In this document: positions 1 to 7,003 of the stretch, one piece after another
Layout: each line of letters begins with the position of its first letter
Position numbering within the stretch: the stretch's first letter is position 1
Assembly (NCBI GenBank): GCA_036939755.1
Contig: JALLAZ010000890.1
Location: 1 to 11,415, forward strand
Direction of reading: 5' to 3'
Length of the DNA: 11,415 nt
Source: Stephanodiscus triporus
Lineage: Eukaryota; Bacillariophyta; Thalassiosirophyceae; Thalassiosirales; Thalassiosiraceae
Position numbers and translations under genes: made by a program
Notes under the pieces: generated by a model
Database searches by the model: none
What the model was told of the DNA's origin: nothing
The model's input: only the letters and a program-made list of their open reading frames with translations

Positions 1-196
1 CGGTATGCTGGTCGTCTAATAAGGATTAACACAGCCCTCAATCTTAACTTTTTACCAATCGTACGTAGGGGTGCATTTTCTCGCAAAATGCTTAGGCCGC
101 GTTTTGCTTAGACCGCGTATCTCTTTATGGGAAAAATGCCGAAATTTCGGCATTTGTTTACATAAAGTAGAACGTCTACTTTTCTCGCGTCATAAC
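1..196. repeat. Left flank with relic of a related transposon end
   Basis: No gene is visible here. Bases 25-72 resemble the start of the left terminal repeat of the adjacent transposon in the same orientation (compare 228-279): both have ATTAACACA, then GCCCT/CTTAATCT-like sequence, a CTTT run and TAGGGGT, with one gap of about 10 bases. A near-perfect direct repeat with period 16 follows (89-103 and 105-119, TGCTTAGGCCGCGTT-like). A hairpin with 7-bp arms lies at 73-79/85-91. A 22-bp perfect palindrome lies at 134-155. I infer the eroded end of a second related element. Confidence 0.5.
123..167. repeat. 45-bp quasi-palindrome
   Basis: Bases 134-155 are a perfect 22-bp palindrome centred on GAAATTTC. 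Seven further base pairs (CTTTATG at 123-129 with CATAAAG at 161-167) pair across a small internal loop. The single strand could fold into a nearly loop-free hairpin. An inverted, partly degraded copy of the left half, including TATCTCTTTATGGGAAAAA, lies at about 3539-3575 inside the transposon. Confidence 0.75.
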
Positions 197-200
197 TTAA
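197..200. repeat. TTAA target-site duplication, left
   Basis: The TTAA tetranucleotide lies at the outer edge of the left terminal repeat and matches the one at 3991-3994 at equal distance from the shared inverted-repeat blocks. TTAA is a common word here (also 229-232 and 249-252); the symmetric distance decides in favour of this copy. Confidence 0.6.
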
Positions 201-335
201 GATTTCACCAATTTGACACCCCAAACTATTAACACATAGAGAAAGCCCTTAATCTCAGCTTTCTTGCGGTATAGGGGTCTGGGGGTCGTGGACAGAGTGT
301 TCATAAGTAAAAATGCATCCCCGCGAAAGCCTTCA
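201..335 (+). repeat. Left terminal inverted repeat of the transposon
   Basis: This is an imperfect counterpart of 3858-3990 on the opposite strand. The best blocks are 233-246 (one mismatch in 14), 253-263 (perfect 11) and 275-288 (perfect 14). Weaker similarity continues through the GAGT-rich part to CCCCGCGAAAG near 329-340. At about 135 bp it is much longer than the short terminal repeats of the insect piggyBac element. Confidence 0.75.
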
Positions 336-413
336 ATTGTCACAACTCCAATTTTTTGAGGGGGTTTGTCATCAGATTTGCGATTTTATTTTTGAAGTCG
401 TTGTACTGTACTT

Positions 414-430
414 CACGTAGACTCTACGTG
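414..430. promoter_or_regulatory. Short inverted repeat upstream of the transposase start
   Basis: CACGTAG (414-420) and CTACGTG (424-430) are perfect 7-bp arms around a 3-base spacer. They lie 39 bases before the transposase ATG, in the expected leader or promoter. It could be a binding site for a dimeric factor or for the transposase itself; nothing in the sequence separates these options. Confidence 0.4.
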
Positions 431-468
431 CATAAAGTGGCGGAGTCGCCACAGCACACTCTGCAACC

Positions 469-3258
469 ATGGCCGACGCGATGGAAATCGTCCCCGACGA
501 AGGCATTCCTGCCCCCCCCCCCCTCCCCAGCGTCGCCCCAGTCGTACATATGCCTGGCGAGGGCGATGGCCAAAATTGGCCATCAGCAAGTGAAGGGTCA
601 GCCGACGCGGTAGCTAAAACTCCCACCCCCCCCCAACGCATTCTCGTGCAGGCCAGCAGCACCGTATCATCAATAACGAATGCTGCGACGTCGCGTTCGA
701 ATGAGGATGATGCGGACGACACCCCAAAGAAACGCAACGTTCCCAAACGAAAATTCCCTGATTTTTCCCAAGCATACAGCGAAGACAACCCATTTCTATC
801 AGGGGATGAGTCTGACAATTGGGAAGCTGAGGAGGAGAATATTGCCGCGGAAATTGCGCAGAAGAATATGCTCGAGGAGCTTGCCGCCTGCTCTTTATCC
901 GATCCAGTAGAGGAAGTGACGGAGTTCGATTATATAATGGAGAATATAGAGGGGGAGGAGGGGAACGCTGATGGAGGCGCCGTGGGGGGGCGCGCAATTT
1001 ATGAGTCCGTCTTGGTGAATAAGAAAACTACCAACGCAGTTTTGAAGGATATCTGCAAGGCCCTTGGACTGAATTCCTCTGGCAATAAGCCTGTGCTCTT
1101 CGCGCGGATTCGGGACTCGGGGAATGAGTTAATTGAGCGAATTGATGATGAATTATTCACCTACAAAAAGAAACAGGGGGAAGTTGATGCGTCGCTGCCA
1201 CGCTGGGTGATCCTCAACGCAGATCCCGCCCCCGCAGTTCCTGGGATCGACATGCTTCGTGGTGCCCAGGAGGGTTTCTATGGCCCGACAAACCAAGAGA
1301 ATGCTGTCGGCGCCACCAAGTTCCAATACTGTTGCAGGGAGGAGGACAAGATCCGTCGACCAGAGTTTGCGTCCAAGACGCCTGATGTAACAGCGTCCGA
1401 GAAGGGTCATATTTCTCCGGCTGCGCTCGCTCTACTTCCAGATGAAATCCGAGACTGTCGACCAAAGGACTTCTTTGACACACAAATCTCCCCTGAGTTC
1501 ATCAAGAGGTGCATAGTTGACACAACGAACGCACGAGCAGCAGCGGAGGGTGCTGGTTTCGGCGGCACACAGTACAATGATTGGGAGCCCTTCGATGTAG
1601 CCGAGATGAACAAGTTTATGGGTCTACTGTTTGTCAATGGACTTTCGCCCCGCCCCAGGGTCAAGATGTGGTTTGAACCGCACCCTATCTTTGGTAACGA
1701 CTTCATTGCAGGGGCAATGCATAAACCTCGCTCCGGAGGGCGGCGTGCACTCCCCGGCGCGCGACGGTGGGCTCAATTCCGACGCTTCATGTGCATGTTC
1801 GACTTCCGACAAGACGCTCGGAGAGAGACCGCAAAGAATCCGTTGTGGAAGGTCCAGCATCTCCTAGATGAGCTCAACGAGAACGCACGGAGGATGTGGA
1901 TCCCAGGTAAGTGGTTGAGCATTGACGAGCAAACACTTGGGTTCCAGGGTCGGAGCGGAATCAAGCTACGTATTTCGTACAAGAAGGAGGGTGATGGGTT
2001 CCAGTGTGATGCTGTGTGTGATGACGGCTACACTTTCTCCTTTTACTTCCGCCATGGTGATGCCCCTACTCTCCCAGCCGAGTTTAAGGACAGTGACCTA
2101 TCACCGACAGCCCAGCGTGTTGTCTGGCTTGCTCTTCGTCTTCCGAATCTTTGGTCTCGGATTTACATGGATAACCTTTTCAACTCCCGCAAGTTATTCA
2201 CAGCACTCTACCGCGCAAAATGTCTGGCGCATGGCGTTGTGCGGACGACCGGTCGTGGCCTTCCTCCCTCGGTGAGGCAGCTGGAGGAGAAGAACATCAA
2301 GGAGGCAATGAAGCTGCGGGGACGCACAATGGCTGCAAAGCTGGTGAACTCCGAGGACTGCCCTGACCTCTTTGCTTGTTCCGTGTATGACACAAAGCCA
2401 GTACACATGCTTTCGACCACCGAGGAGAGCATGTACTGGGTGGTCAAAAAGAGGAAGGTCTGGTCGGCCGTTCACAGGGAGATACGCGAGATCGGATACC
2501 TCCGCACCAACTTCATTGACAACTACAACAACCACATGAATGGAGCCGATATTGCGGACCAGCTTCGCAATCAGTATCGACCTGACCACTGGATGCGCAA
2601 CCGAAAGTGGTGGTGGTCCTTTTTCATTTGGGGGATCGGAGTTGCATCCGTTAACGCTTACAAGATGTACGACAGTATGTACGAGACGGAGAAGGCGGAA
2701 CGAGCAAAGGCACGGAGACGAAGTGGATCAAGGGGGGGAATACCAAAGAAGTGGACGCATCTTGAGTTCATGACGGAGTTGGTGTACGATCTCATTTTTC
2801 CTGGCCAGACGGCAACGCACCTATCGGCGATTGGTGAGTTAGACGATCGATCAATTGATTCCACTAAGTCGTTGTCATCGTTTACATCAGTCGACGCATC
2901 ATCACAACTGGAGGAGGATGTCGATCTGGATTGTGAAAAAGGCCGTGAGGTGTACTTGGAGGAGAAAGGACCCACCCCAATGACGAAGAAATACATGGAT
3001 ACGAACAAACCTTGGCCAAAGCGATTTGACGGACTCCGACACGCATCACTGCCGGTCACCGATAGACATTGCCAATACTGTCACTACCAATATACACACG
3101 ATTTTGATGACAGTCAGAGGAAGGTCAATCCAAACATGGAAAGGAATAGGGCGCACGTGCGGCGTTGCTTGGTTTGCAATGTCAATCTCTGTCCTATTTG
3201 CGAGATTGAATTTCACGGAGTGCGCATGTGTGAGACAGCAAAACTCTTAGGAAAATAG
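469..3258 (+). CDS. piggyBac-type DDE transposase with SAP-like N-terminal segment
   Basis: A single uninterrupted 929-aa reading frame encodes a cut-and-paste transposase of the piggyBac/PGBD (DDE_Tnp_1_7) family, acting in the nucleus. The start sits in a strong context (CAACCATGG). Residues 1-180 are Pro-rich then acidic, with a basic KKRNVPKRK nuclear-localisation-like stretch. Residues 183-218 read as a SAP-like helix-extended-helix (LKDICKALGLNSSGNK, then LFARI), a possible DNA-binding add-on. The catalytic domain runs from about 331 to 760. Its acidic residues are D486 (SIDEQTLGF), D568 (YMDNLFNSRKL) and D694 with D697 (NGADIADQ), spaced as the D-D-D(xxD) of piggyBac. The C-terminal zinc-binding cluster has C868/C871, C900/C903, C908/C911, H916 and C921. 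No frameshift or stop breaks it, and the flanking terminal repeats suggest it mobilises its own element. Family assignment is secure; the SAP reading is by eye. Confidence 0.93.
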   Translation: MADAMEIVPDEGIPAPPPLPSVAPVVHMPGEGDGQNWPSASEGSADAVAKTPTPPQRILVQASSTVSSITNAATSRSNEDDADDTPKKRNVPKRKFPDFSQAYSEDNPFLSGDESDNWEAEEENIAAEIAQKNMLEELAACSLSDPVEEVTEFDYIMENIEGEEGNADGGAVGGRAIYESVLVNKKTTNAVLKDICKALGLNSSGNKPVLFARIRDSGNELIERIDDELFTYKKKQGEVDASLPRWVILNADPAPAVPGIDMLRGAQEGFYGPTNQENAVGATKFQYCCREEDKIRRPEFASKTPDVTASEKGHISPAALALLPDEIRDCRPKDFFDTQISPEFIKRCIVDTTNARAAAEGAGFGGTQYNDWEPFDVAEMNKFMGLLFVNGLSPRPRVKMWFEPHPIFGNDFIAGAMHKPRSGGRRALPGARRWAQFRRFMCMFDFRQDARRETAKNPLWKVQHLLDELNENARRMWIPGKWLSIDEQTLGFQGRSGIKLRISYKKEGDGFQCDAVCDDGYTFSFYFRHGDAPTLPAEFKDSDLSPTAQRVVWLALRLPNLWSRIYMDNLFNSRKLFTALYRAKCLAHGVVRTTGRGLPPSVRQLEEKNIKEAMKLRGRTMAAKLVNSEDCPDLFACSVYDTKPVHMLSTTEESMYWVVKKRKVWSAVHREIREIGYLRTNFIDNYNNHMNGADIADQLRNQYRPDHWMRNRKWWWSFFIWGIGVASVNAYKMYDSMYETEKAERAKARRRSGSRGGIPKKWTHLEFMTELVYDLIFPGQTATHLSAIGELDDRSIDSTKSLSSFTSVDASSQLEEDVDLDCEKGREVYLEEKGPTPMTKKYMDTNKPWPKRFDGLRHASLPVTDRHCQYCHYQYTHDFDDSQRKVNPNMERNRAHVRRCLVCNVNLCPICEIEFHGVRMCETAKLLGK

Positions 3259-3857
3259 ATATTTTAACAAACCATCGTAGATAGGCATTGTGAACATGAT
3301 AGAGATATGCATGACTTAATTTTTTAGGGGGTCATTGCAAATGAATGCCCCGCACTATGCGCGGAATCGGAAAATAACCATGGTCCGAGCCAATTAAAAG
3401 TCCTTCAAAGTTACACGCACAGGCTTCCCGCCAAATATCAGAGTCTTGGTACGTCTTACGTACTTACGTAAGTAGGATCTAGTACTATCAGAAAATTTAC
3501 GAGAAAATTAACATACCTATTTTACCCGCGATCCTTTGCCGAAAATTTGGCATCTTTTTTTTCCCATAAAGAGATACTAACACGTGACGTACTACAATAA
3601 TGTAATACTAACAAGTGACGTACTACAATATGTATGACCACAAAAGTGAAAAAATTAAAATGCAACATAGATACGGTGTGGTACAGCAAATATTAACGAA
3701 AATTCACTAACAAAACGGGCGAACAAAAAAAAAGGACAGACGCTATGCGGTGACGCATATCAATGAAAAAAAAACGCGTGACCACACCACAATTGTGAAA
3801 ACGCAAAAGTGATGCGATACGACAGTCGTCTCAAATAAAATAATCTAGGAGTAAACC
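3259..3857. other. Transposon 3' region, non-coding
   Basis: No ORF of note occurs between the transposase stop and the right terminal repeat. The stretch is AT-rich with A-runs. It contains a 14-bp perfect palindrome (TACTTACGTAAGTA, 3461-3474), an inverted partial copy of the left quasi-palindrome (about 3539-3575), two 26-bp direct repeats (3574-3630) and 8-bp inverted GGTGTGGT/ACCACACC arms near 3675-3788. These may be subterminal transposase-binding or regulatory sites; that role is inferred. Confidence 0.6.
3574..3630 (+). repeat. Two 26-bp direct repeats, period 31
   Basis: Units 3574-3599 and 3605-3630 both read ATACTAACA(C/A)GTGACGTACT... and differ at one base, C3583 versus A3614. 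The first unit contains CACGTG, which the second has lost. They lie in the subterminal part of the transposon. Confidence 0.85.
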
Positions 3858-3990
3858 ATTTTCGCGCGGAGTAATATTTCATCAAGATGTATTACTCCGA
3901 TCCGCGACCCCCAGACCCATGCCGTTTGAAAGCTGAGACTGTCAGCTTTCTTTATGTGAATTAGTTTGTTGTGGTAAACTGACCAGTGTA
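3858..3990 (-). repeat. Right terminal inverted repeat of the transposon
   Basis: This is the counterpart of 201-335, with matching blocks at 3905-3918, 3928-3938 and 3945-3958. It also holds its own hairpin, absent from the left end: CGGAGTAATA (3867-3876) pairs perfectly with TATTACTCCG (3890-3899) around 13 bases. Confidence 0.75.
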
Positions 3991-3994
3991 TTAA
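3991..3994. repeat. TTAA target-site duplication, right
   Basis: This TTAA abuts the right terminal repeat and mirrors 197-200. A second TTAA follows directly (3995-3998), so the boundary could be four bases further out. Confidence 0.6.
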
Positions 3995-4107
3995 TTAAAC
4001 GCGGTCAAAGTTGAGGCTTTGTATTAGAGGATTCTTTTTGACCAAAGGTAAAAAAGATCGATAAGGAGATAAGGCACAACAGCCTTCGCCTTCGCTTCGC
4101 TTTCGGG

Positions 4108-4248
4108 ATGCCTGGCGATGAGAGAATAAAAGAGATGATGACGGCAGCAGTTTGCAGCATTCTAGTTCTCGATCACAGTGCTCGTTTCCGCTCATCGCAT
4201 CCTTGCGTCCAAGACCAAAAAGCAAAGGTGCGAGATGAACCAGTCTAG
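4108..4248 (+). promoter_or_regulatory. Possible upstream ORF overlapping the cyclase start
   Basis: An ATG at 4108 opens a 46-codon frame that ends at TAG 4246-4248, past the cyclase ATG at 4235 and in another frame. If the transcript begins upstream of 4108, ribosomes reading this frame would bypass the cyclase start and lower its expression. It could also be untranscribed spacer. It does not resemble a known protein. Confidence 0.25.
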
Positions 4249-6729
4249 GCAAGATTTTCCGTTCGTGGCAGGATGCCTCCTCTCTGCATTAGTAGGGTCG
4301 GGGCTGACATTGGCCGTTATTGAATTGCGCCGGCTGACGTTGGCCGTTATTGAATTGCGCGGCGAATTGCGTGCATCGAATAATCCTATAATCGACGCGA
4401 GCGAACGACGCAGCGAGCATGTCGCCGAGGAAATTTTTTGCGAAGTCTCGAATACGAGCGGCGTTGGCGACGGAGACGACGATGACTCAATATCTAGTGG
4501 CGAAGGCAAAGACGGACTCGACTGCCACGGCGAAATTTGCCAGTCGTGCAATCAGCCCATTTTAAGGAGACGACAGAGGCATCCTCTCTCTGACGACGGC
4601 GTCCTCCCTCCCCGACGAAACCTCGGCCGACACAGCTTCTTCGGAGGTTATAATGACGTCGATGGAGAAAAACGCAACTCAGTCGCTTTCGACTTGAGCG
4701 AACGACGCAGCGAGCATGTCGCCGAGGACAATTGCGAAGTCTCGAATACGAGCGGCGTTGGCGACGGAGACGACGAAGACGACGAAGACTCGATATCTAA
4801 TGGCGAAGGCAAAGACGGACTCGACTACCACGGCGAAATGTTTCAGTCCGTCGATCAGCCCATTTTAAGGAGAACACAGGGGATCTCCCTCTCTGACGGC
4901 GGCGTTCTCCCCCCCCGACGAAGCCTCGGCCGACACAGCTTTTCCGGAGGTTTCAATGACGTCGATGGAGAAAAACGCAACTCCGTCGCGTCGATAGCGA
5001 GCCTCAACTCGAACAAGAGCTTTCGATATGCCAGCAGCGGCACCAAAGTCGTGGTGCTTTCTAAAGAAGGTTCAGAAGAAGACGTGACCGTGATGGAGTC
5101 TCGAATATTCGAAACTAAGATTTTGTCCAAATTGGCGAGCTTGGAAGAAAGTAAACTATTGCTCCATCGAATGAGGGCCGTCAGCGCGTTGGCGTCCCGT
5201 CTCATGGCCGCTCCCGACGAAGATTCGTGTTTTGAGGTGGCTTCTCATCTGCTTGTTCCCCTGTTCCGCATCGACCGGTGTTCGTATGTGTTTCTCAAGG
5301 ATGCCGAACACATAATCGTGAAGGGGGTTGCCGTGAAGAAAAAGCAATACGCCGAAAAATTGGGACTAGATGGGGGGGCGCACGATGGCGTCGTGAAGCC
5401 TTTGAAGGGCACAATGGTGGGAAAATGCTTCGAGACGCGGCAACAACTATACTGTCCGAGGACTAAAGATAGTGACTTCGAAATACAAAGAATGATGCAC
5501 ACCGTCGGGATCAATACAGTCCTTGCTACTCCGATATTAGTCAATAATTACCAGGTCGCGGGTGGAATTGTCATAAGCATGAAGGAGGAGGATGCATTCA
5601 AAGATTATGATAGAATATTAATTCAAGACATTGCAGCAATGCTTGGTGCCAACATTTATGCCAAACGAATGAGAAAGGCTGCGGAAAATTCTAACAGAAT
5701 ATCAAGAGAGATGCTACACACAATGATTCCATCGAAGGTAATCGACAAAATTAGGGTATTCTGGGAAGAGAGCCCCGATGAGTTCCGCCGACGGAAATCT
5801 TCGAGGCAATCTCTCTTCAGAGATTCCATCAGTTCTTCGTCGATAGGAGAGGATTCGATTGGGTTGGATGGTTCGGATAAATCAGGTCTCCGGCGCTGCG
5901 AGTCTGTCATGGCAAAGCTCGACTTTCTAGATCAAGTGAATTCGACGAACGGCTCAGGCAACAAAGACACCGGCCTCATCATAGAAACGTCCTCAATAGA
6001 AATAGGATCCGTGGCCAGAGCTCTGTACGCCGAAAACGTCAAAGATGTGGTAATTATATTCACGGATATTGTTGGTTTTTCCAAAATGGCAATGGAAACG
6101 GCGCCATTAGAGGTCGTTGACATGCTGCACAATATATTTTCTCGGTTTGACGCACTCTGTGACAAGCATGGAGTCTCGAAACTCGAGACGATTGGTAAGT
6201 CGTGGGATGTTATTTTGAATGTCACTCCTCTGTAGCATTTTACTCAATTTAGATTTGTCGTCGTTACTTTGTAGGGGACGCCTATATATGCACCACAAAT
6301 CTGTTCGATGACGATAAATTTGGTGGCAATGTCAAAGATGCCGCATTGAGTGCACTGAATATGGCAAAAGATATGGTCCTCGCGACGCAAGAGGTGCTGC
6401 TGCCGAGTAGAATTCGACACAGTCGAAGGAGAAATTCAGTGTGCGGAACATTGGAAATACGCGTGGGCATCCATGTAGGGGAGGTGACATGTGGCGTCCT
6501 TGGCCAACGTTTGCCAAAATTCACAGTATTTGGGCACACTGTCAATCTTGCAGCTCGCATGGAACAAACATGCAAGCCGAACAAGATAAGGGCGACAGAG
6601 ATTTTTCATAGCCTGGTGGCTGGTGTGGAAGATTATTGGGACGAGTATGAGATAATAGAAATGAAGAACATGGGTTCCATAGGCACATACATCATGGATC
6701 CAATAAGGGCCGATGGATTTTTCACCTAA
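4235..6729 (+). CDS. Membrane-anchored GAF-domain class III nucleotide cyclase (two exons)
   Basis: Exons 4235-6194 and 6275-6729 give an 804-aa cyclase that would form cGMP or cAMP in the cytosol. Hydrophobic residues 8-29 form one signal-anchor helix; the RR that follows suggests the C-terminal part is cytosolic. Two acidic tandem repeats span about 56-151 and 155-252. A GAF domain covers about 315-475, followed by a cyclase-type linker (MLHTMIPSKV, 493-502) and a Ser-rich basic stretch (518-560). The catalytic domain has metal aspartates D611 (FTDIVGFS) and D655 (ETIGDAY), plus N744 and R748 (TVNLAAR) for the transition state. E651 favours GTP; T737 occupies the second purine-selecting position, usually Cys in guanylyl and Asp in adenylyl cyclases. 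An ATG-initiated frame begins at 4235; the frame upstream of it has no other ATG. No kinase-homology or phosphodiesterase domain is present. Substrate is inferred. Confidence 0.88.
4301..4360 (+). repeat. 30-bp tandem duplication in the cyclase membrane segment
   Basis: Units 4301-4330 and 4331-4360 differ at two bases and encode LTLAVIELR twice in a row (residues 24-32 and 34-42). The first copy ends the predicted membrane helix and the second lengthens it as an amphipathic extension. It is in frame, so the reading frame survives. Confidence 0.9.
4400..4990 (+). repeat. Tandem duplication of ~290 bp inside the cyclase gene
   Basis: Unit 1 (about 4400-4687) and unit 2 (about 4697-4990) match closely along their length, with small in-frame indels. 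Each encodes SERRSEHVAE, an Asp/Glu-rich run, GEGKDGLD, QPILRR, LPPRR(N/S)LGRHSF and a terminal GEKRNSVA. The protein copies are roughly 96 aa each and clearly share recent ancestry. I do not recognise the unit as a named domain. Confidence 0.92.
6195..6274 (+). other. Cyclase intron (80 nt, phase 1)
   Basis: The donor is G|GTAAGT and the acceptor TTTGTAG|GG. The junction restores the invariant cyclase sequence ETIG-DAY exactly, which decides among several AGs in this stretch (others end at 6234 and 6252). If retained, translation ends at 6233-6235 after 12 foreign residues. Confidence 0.92.
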
Positions 6730-7003
6730 ATGCGTATCTTATACTGAGAAGTAGTACTCACGAGGATTACTCCGCGAAAGGAGATTCTGCGCCCTGGTGC
6801 GGTTGCTCTGCCTACTTATGGGGAGAATTAAGACAAAGTTCGTTTGCCCCGTTTGTCTTGAAGACATATTATTTTTTTTTTTATGAAATCTAGAGGTAGA
6901 TACTTCATTAGTTAGTAACACAATTTATTTAGAAGAAGTTGGAATCGGTCTTATCGTAAGATACCAACAATCTATGCAAATTATCGTTTTTCTTAACGAT
7001 GAA
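6730..7003. other. Tail-to-tail intergenic region
   Basis: This 274-bp AT-rich spacer lies between the stops of two convergent genes and must contain both 3' ends. A run of 11 T (6872-6882) is the only striking tract. No gene or clear structure is visible. Confidence 0.7.

Larger units (their letters stand above)
197..3994 (+). mobile_element. piggyBac-like DNA transposon, apparently complete
   Basis: TTAA, the known target-site duplication of piggyBac elements, occurs at 197-200 and 3991-3994. The inner sequences form an imperfect inverted repeat in register with these ends. CACATAGAGAAAGC (233-246) begins 32 bases inside the left TTAA, and its complement (3945-3958) begins 32 bases inside the right one. 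An 11-bp perfect match follows (253-263 with 3928-3938), then a 14-bp perfect match, GGGTCTGGGGGTCG (275-288 with 3905-3918). The single large ORF inside is an intact transposase, so the element could be autonomous. The first 30 or so terminal bases match poorly, which is unusual for a young element and leaves some doubt about the exact ends. Confidence 0.85.

Noticed and set aside
372..2589. Antisense and overlapping frames of 75-150 aa across the transposase gene
   Set aside because: All overlap a long conserved ORF with recognised catalytic motifs; none shows family motifs of its own.
4178..4234. N-terminal extension of the cyclase from a GTG at 4178
   Set aside because: GTG is not an expected start in a eukaryotic nuclear gene; the first ATG in the frame is 4235 and leads directly into the membrane anchor.
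6757..6775. ATTACTCCGCG..AAA similarity to the right transposon repeat
   Set aside because: Only about 11 contiguous bases match; with no flanking similarity this is within chance.
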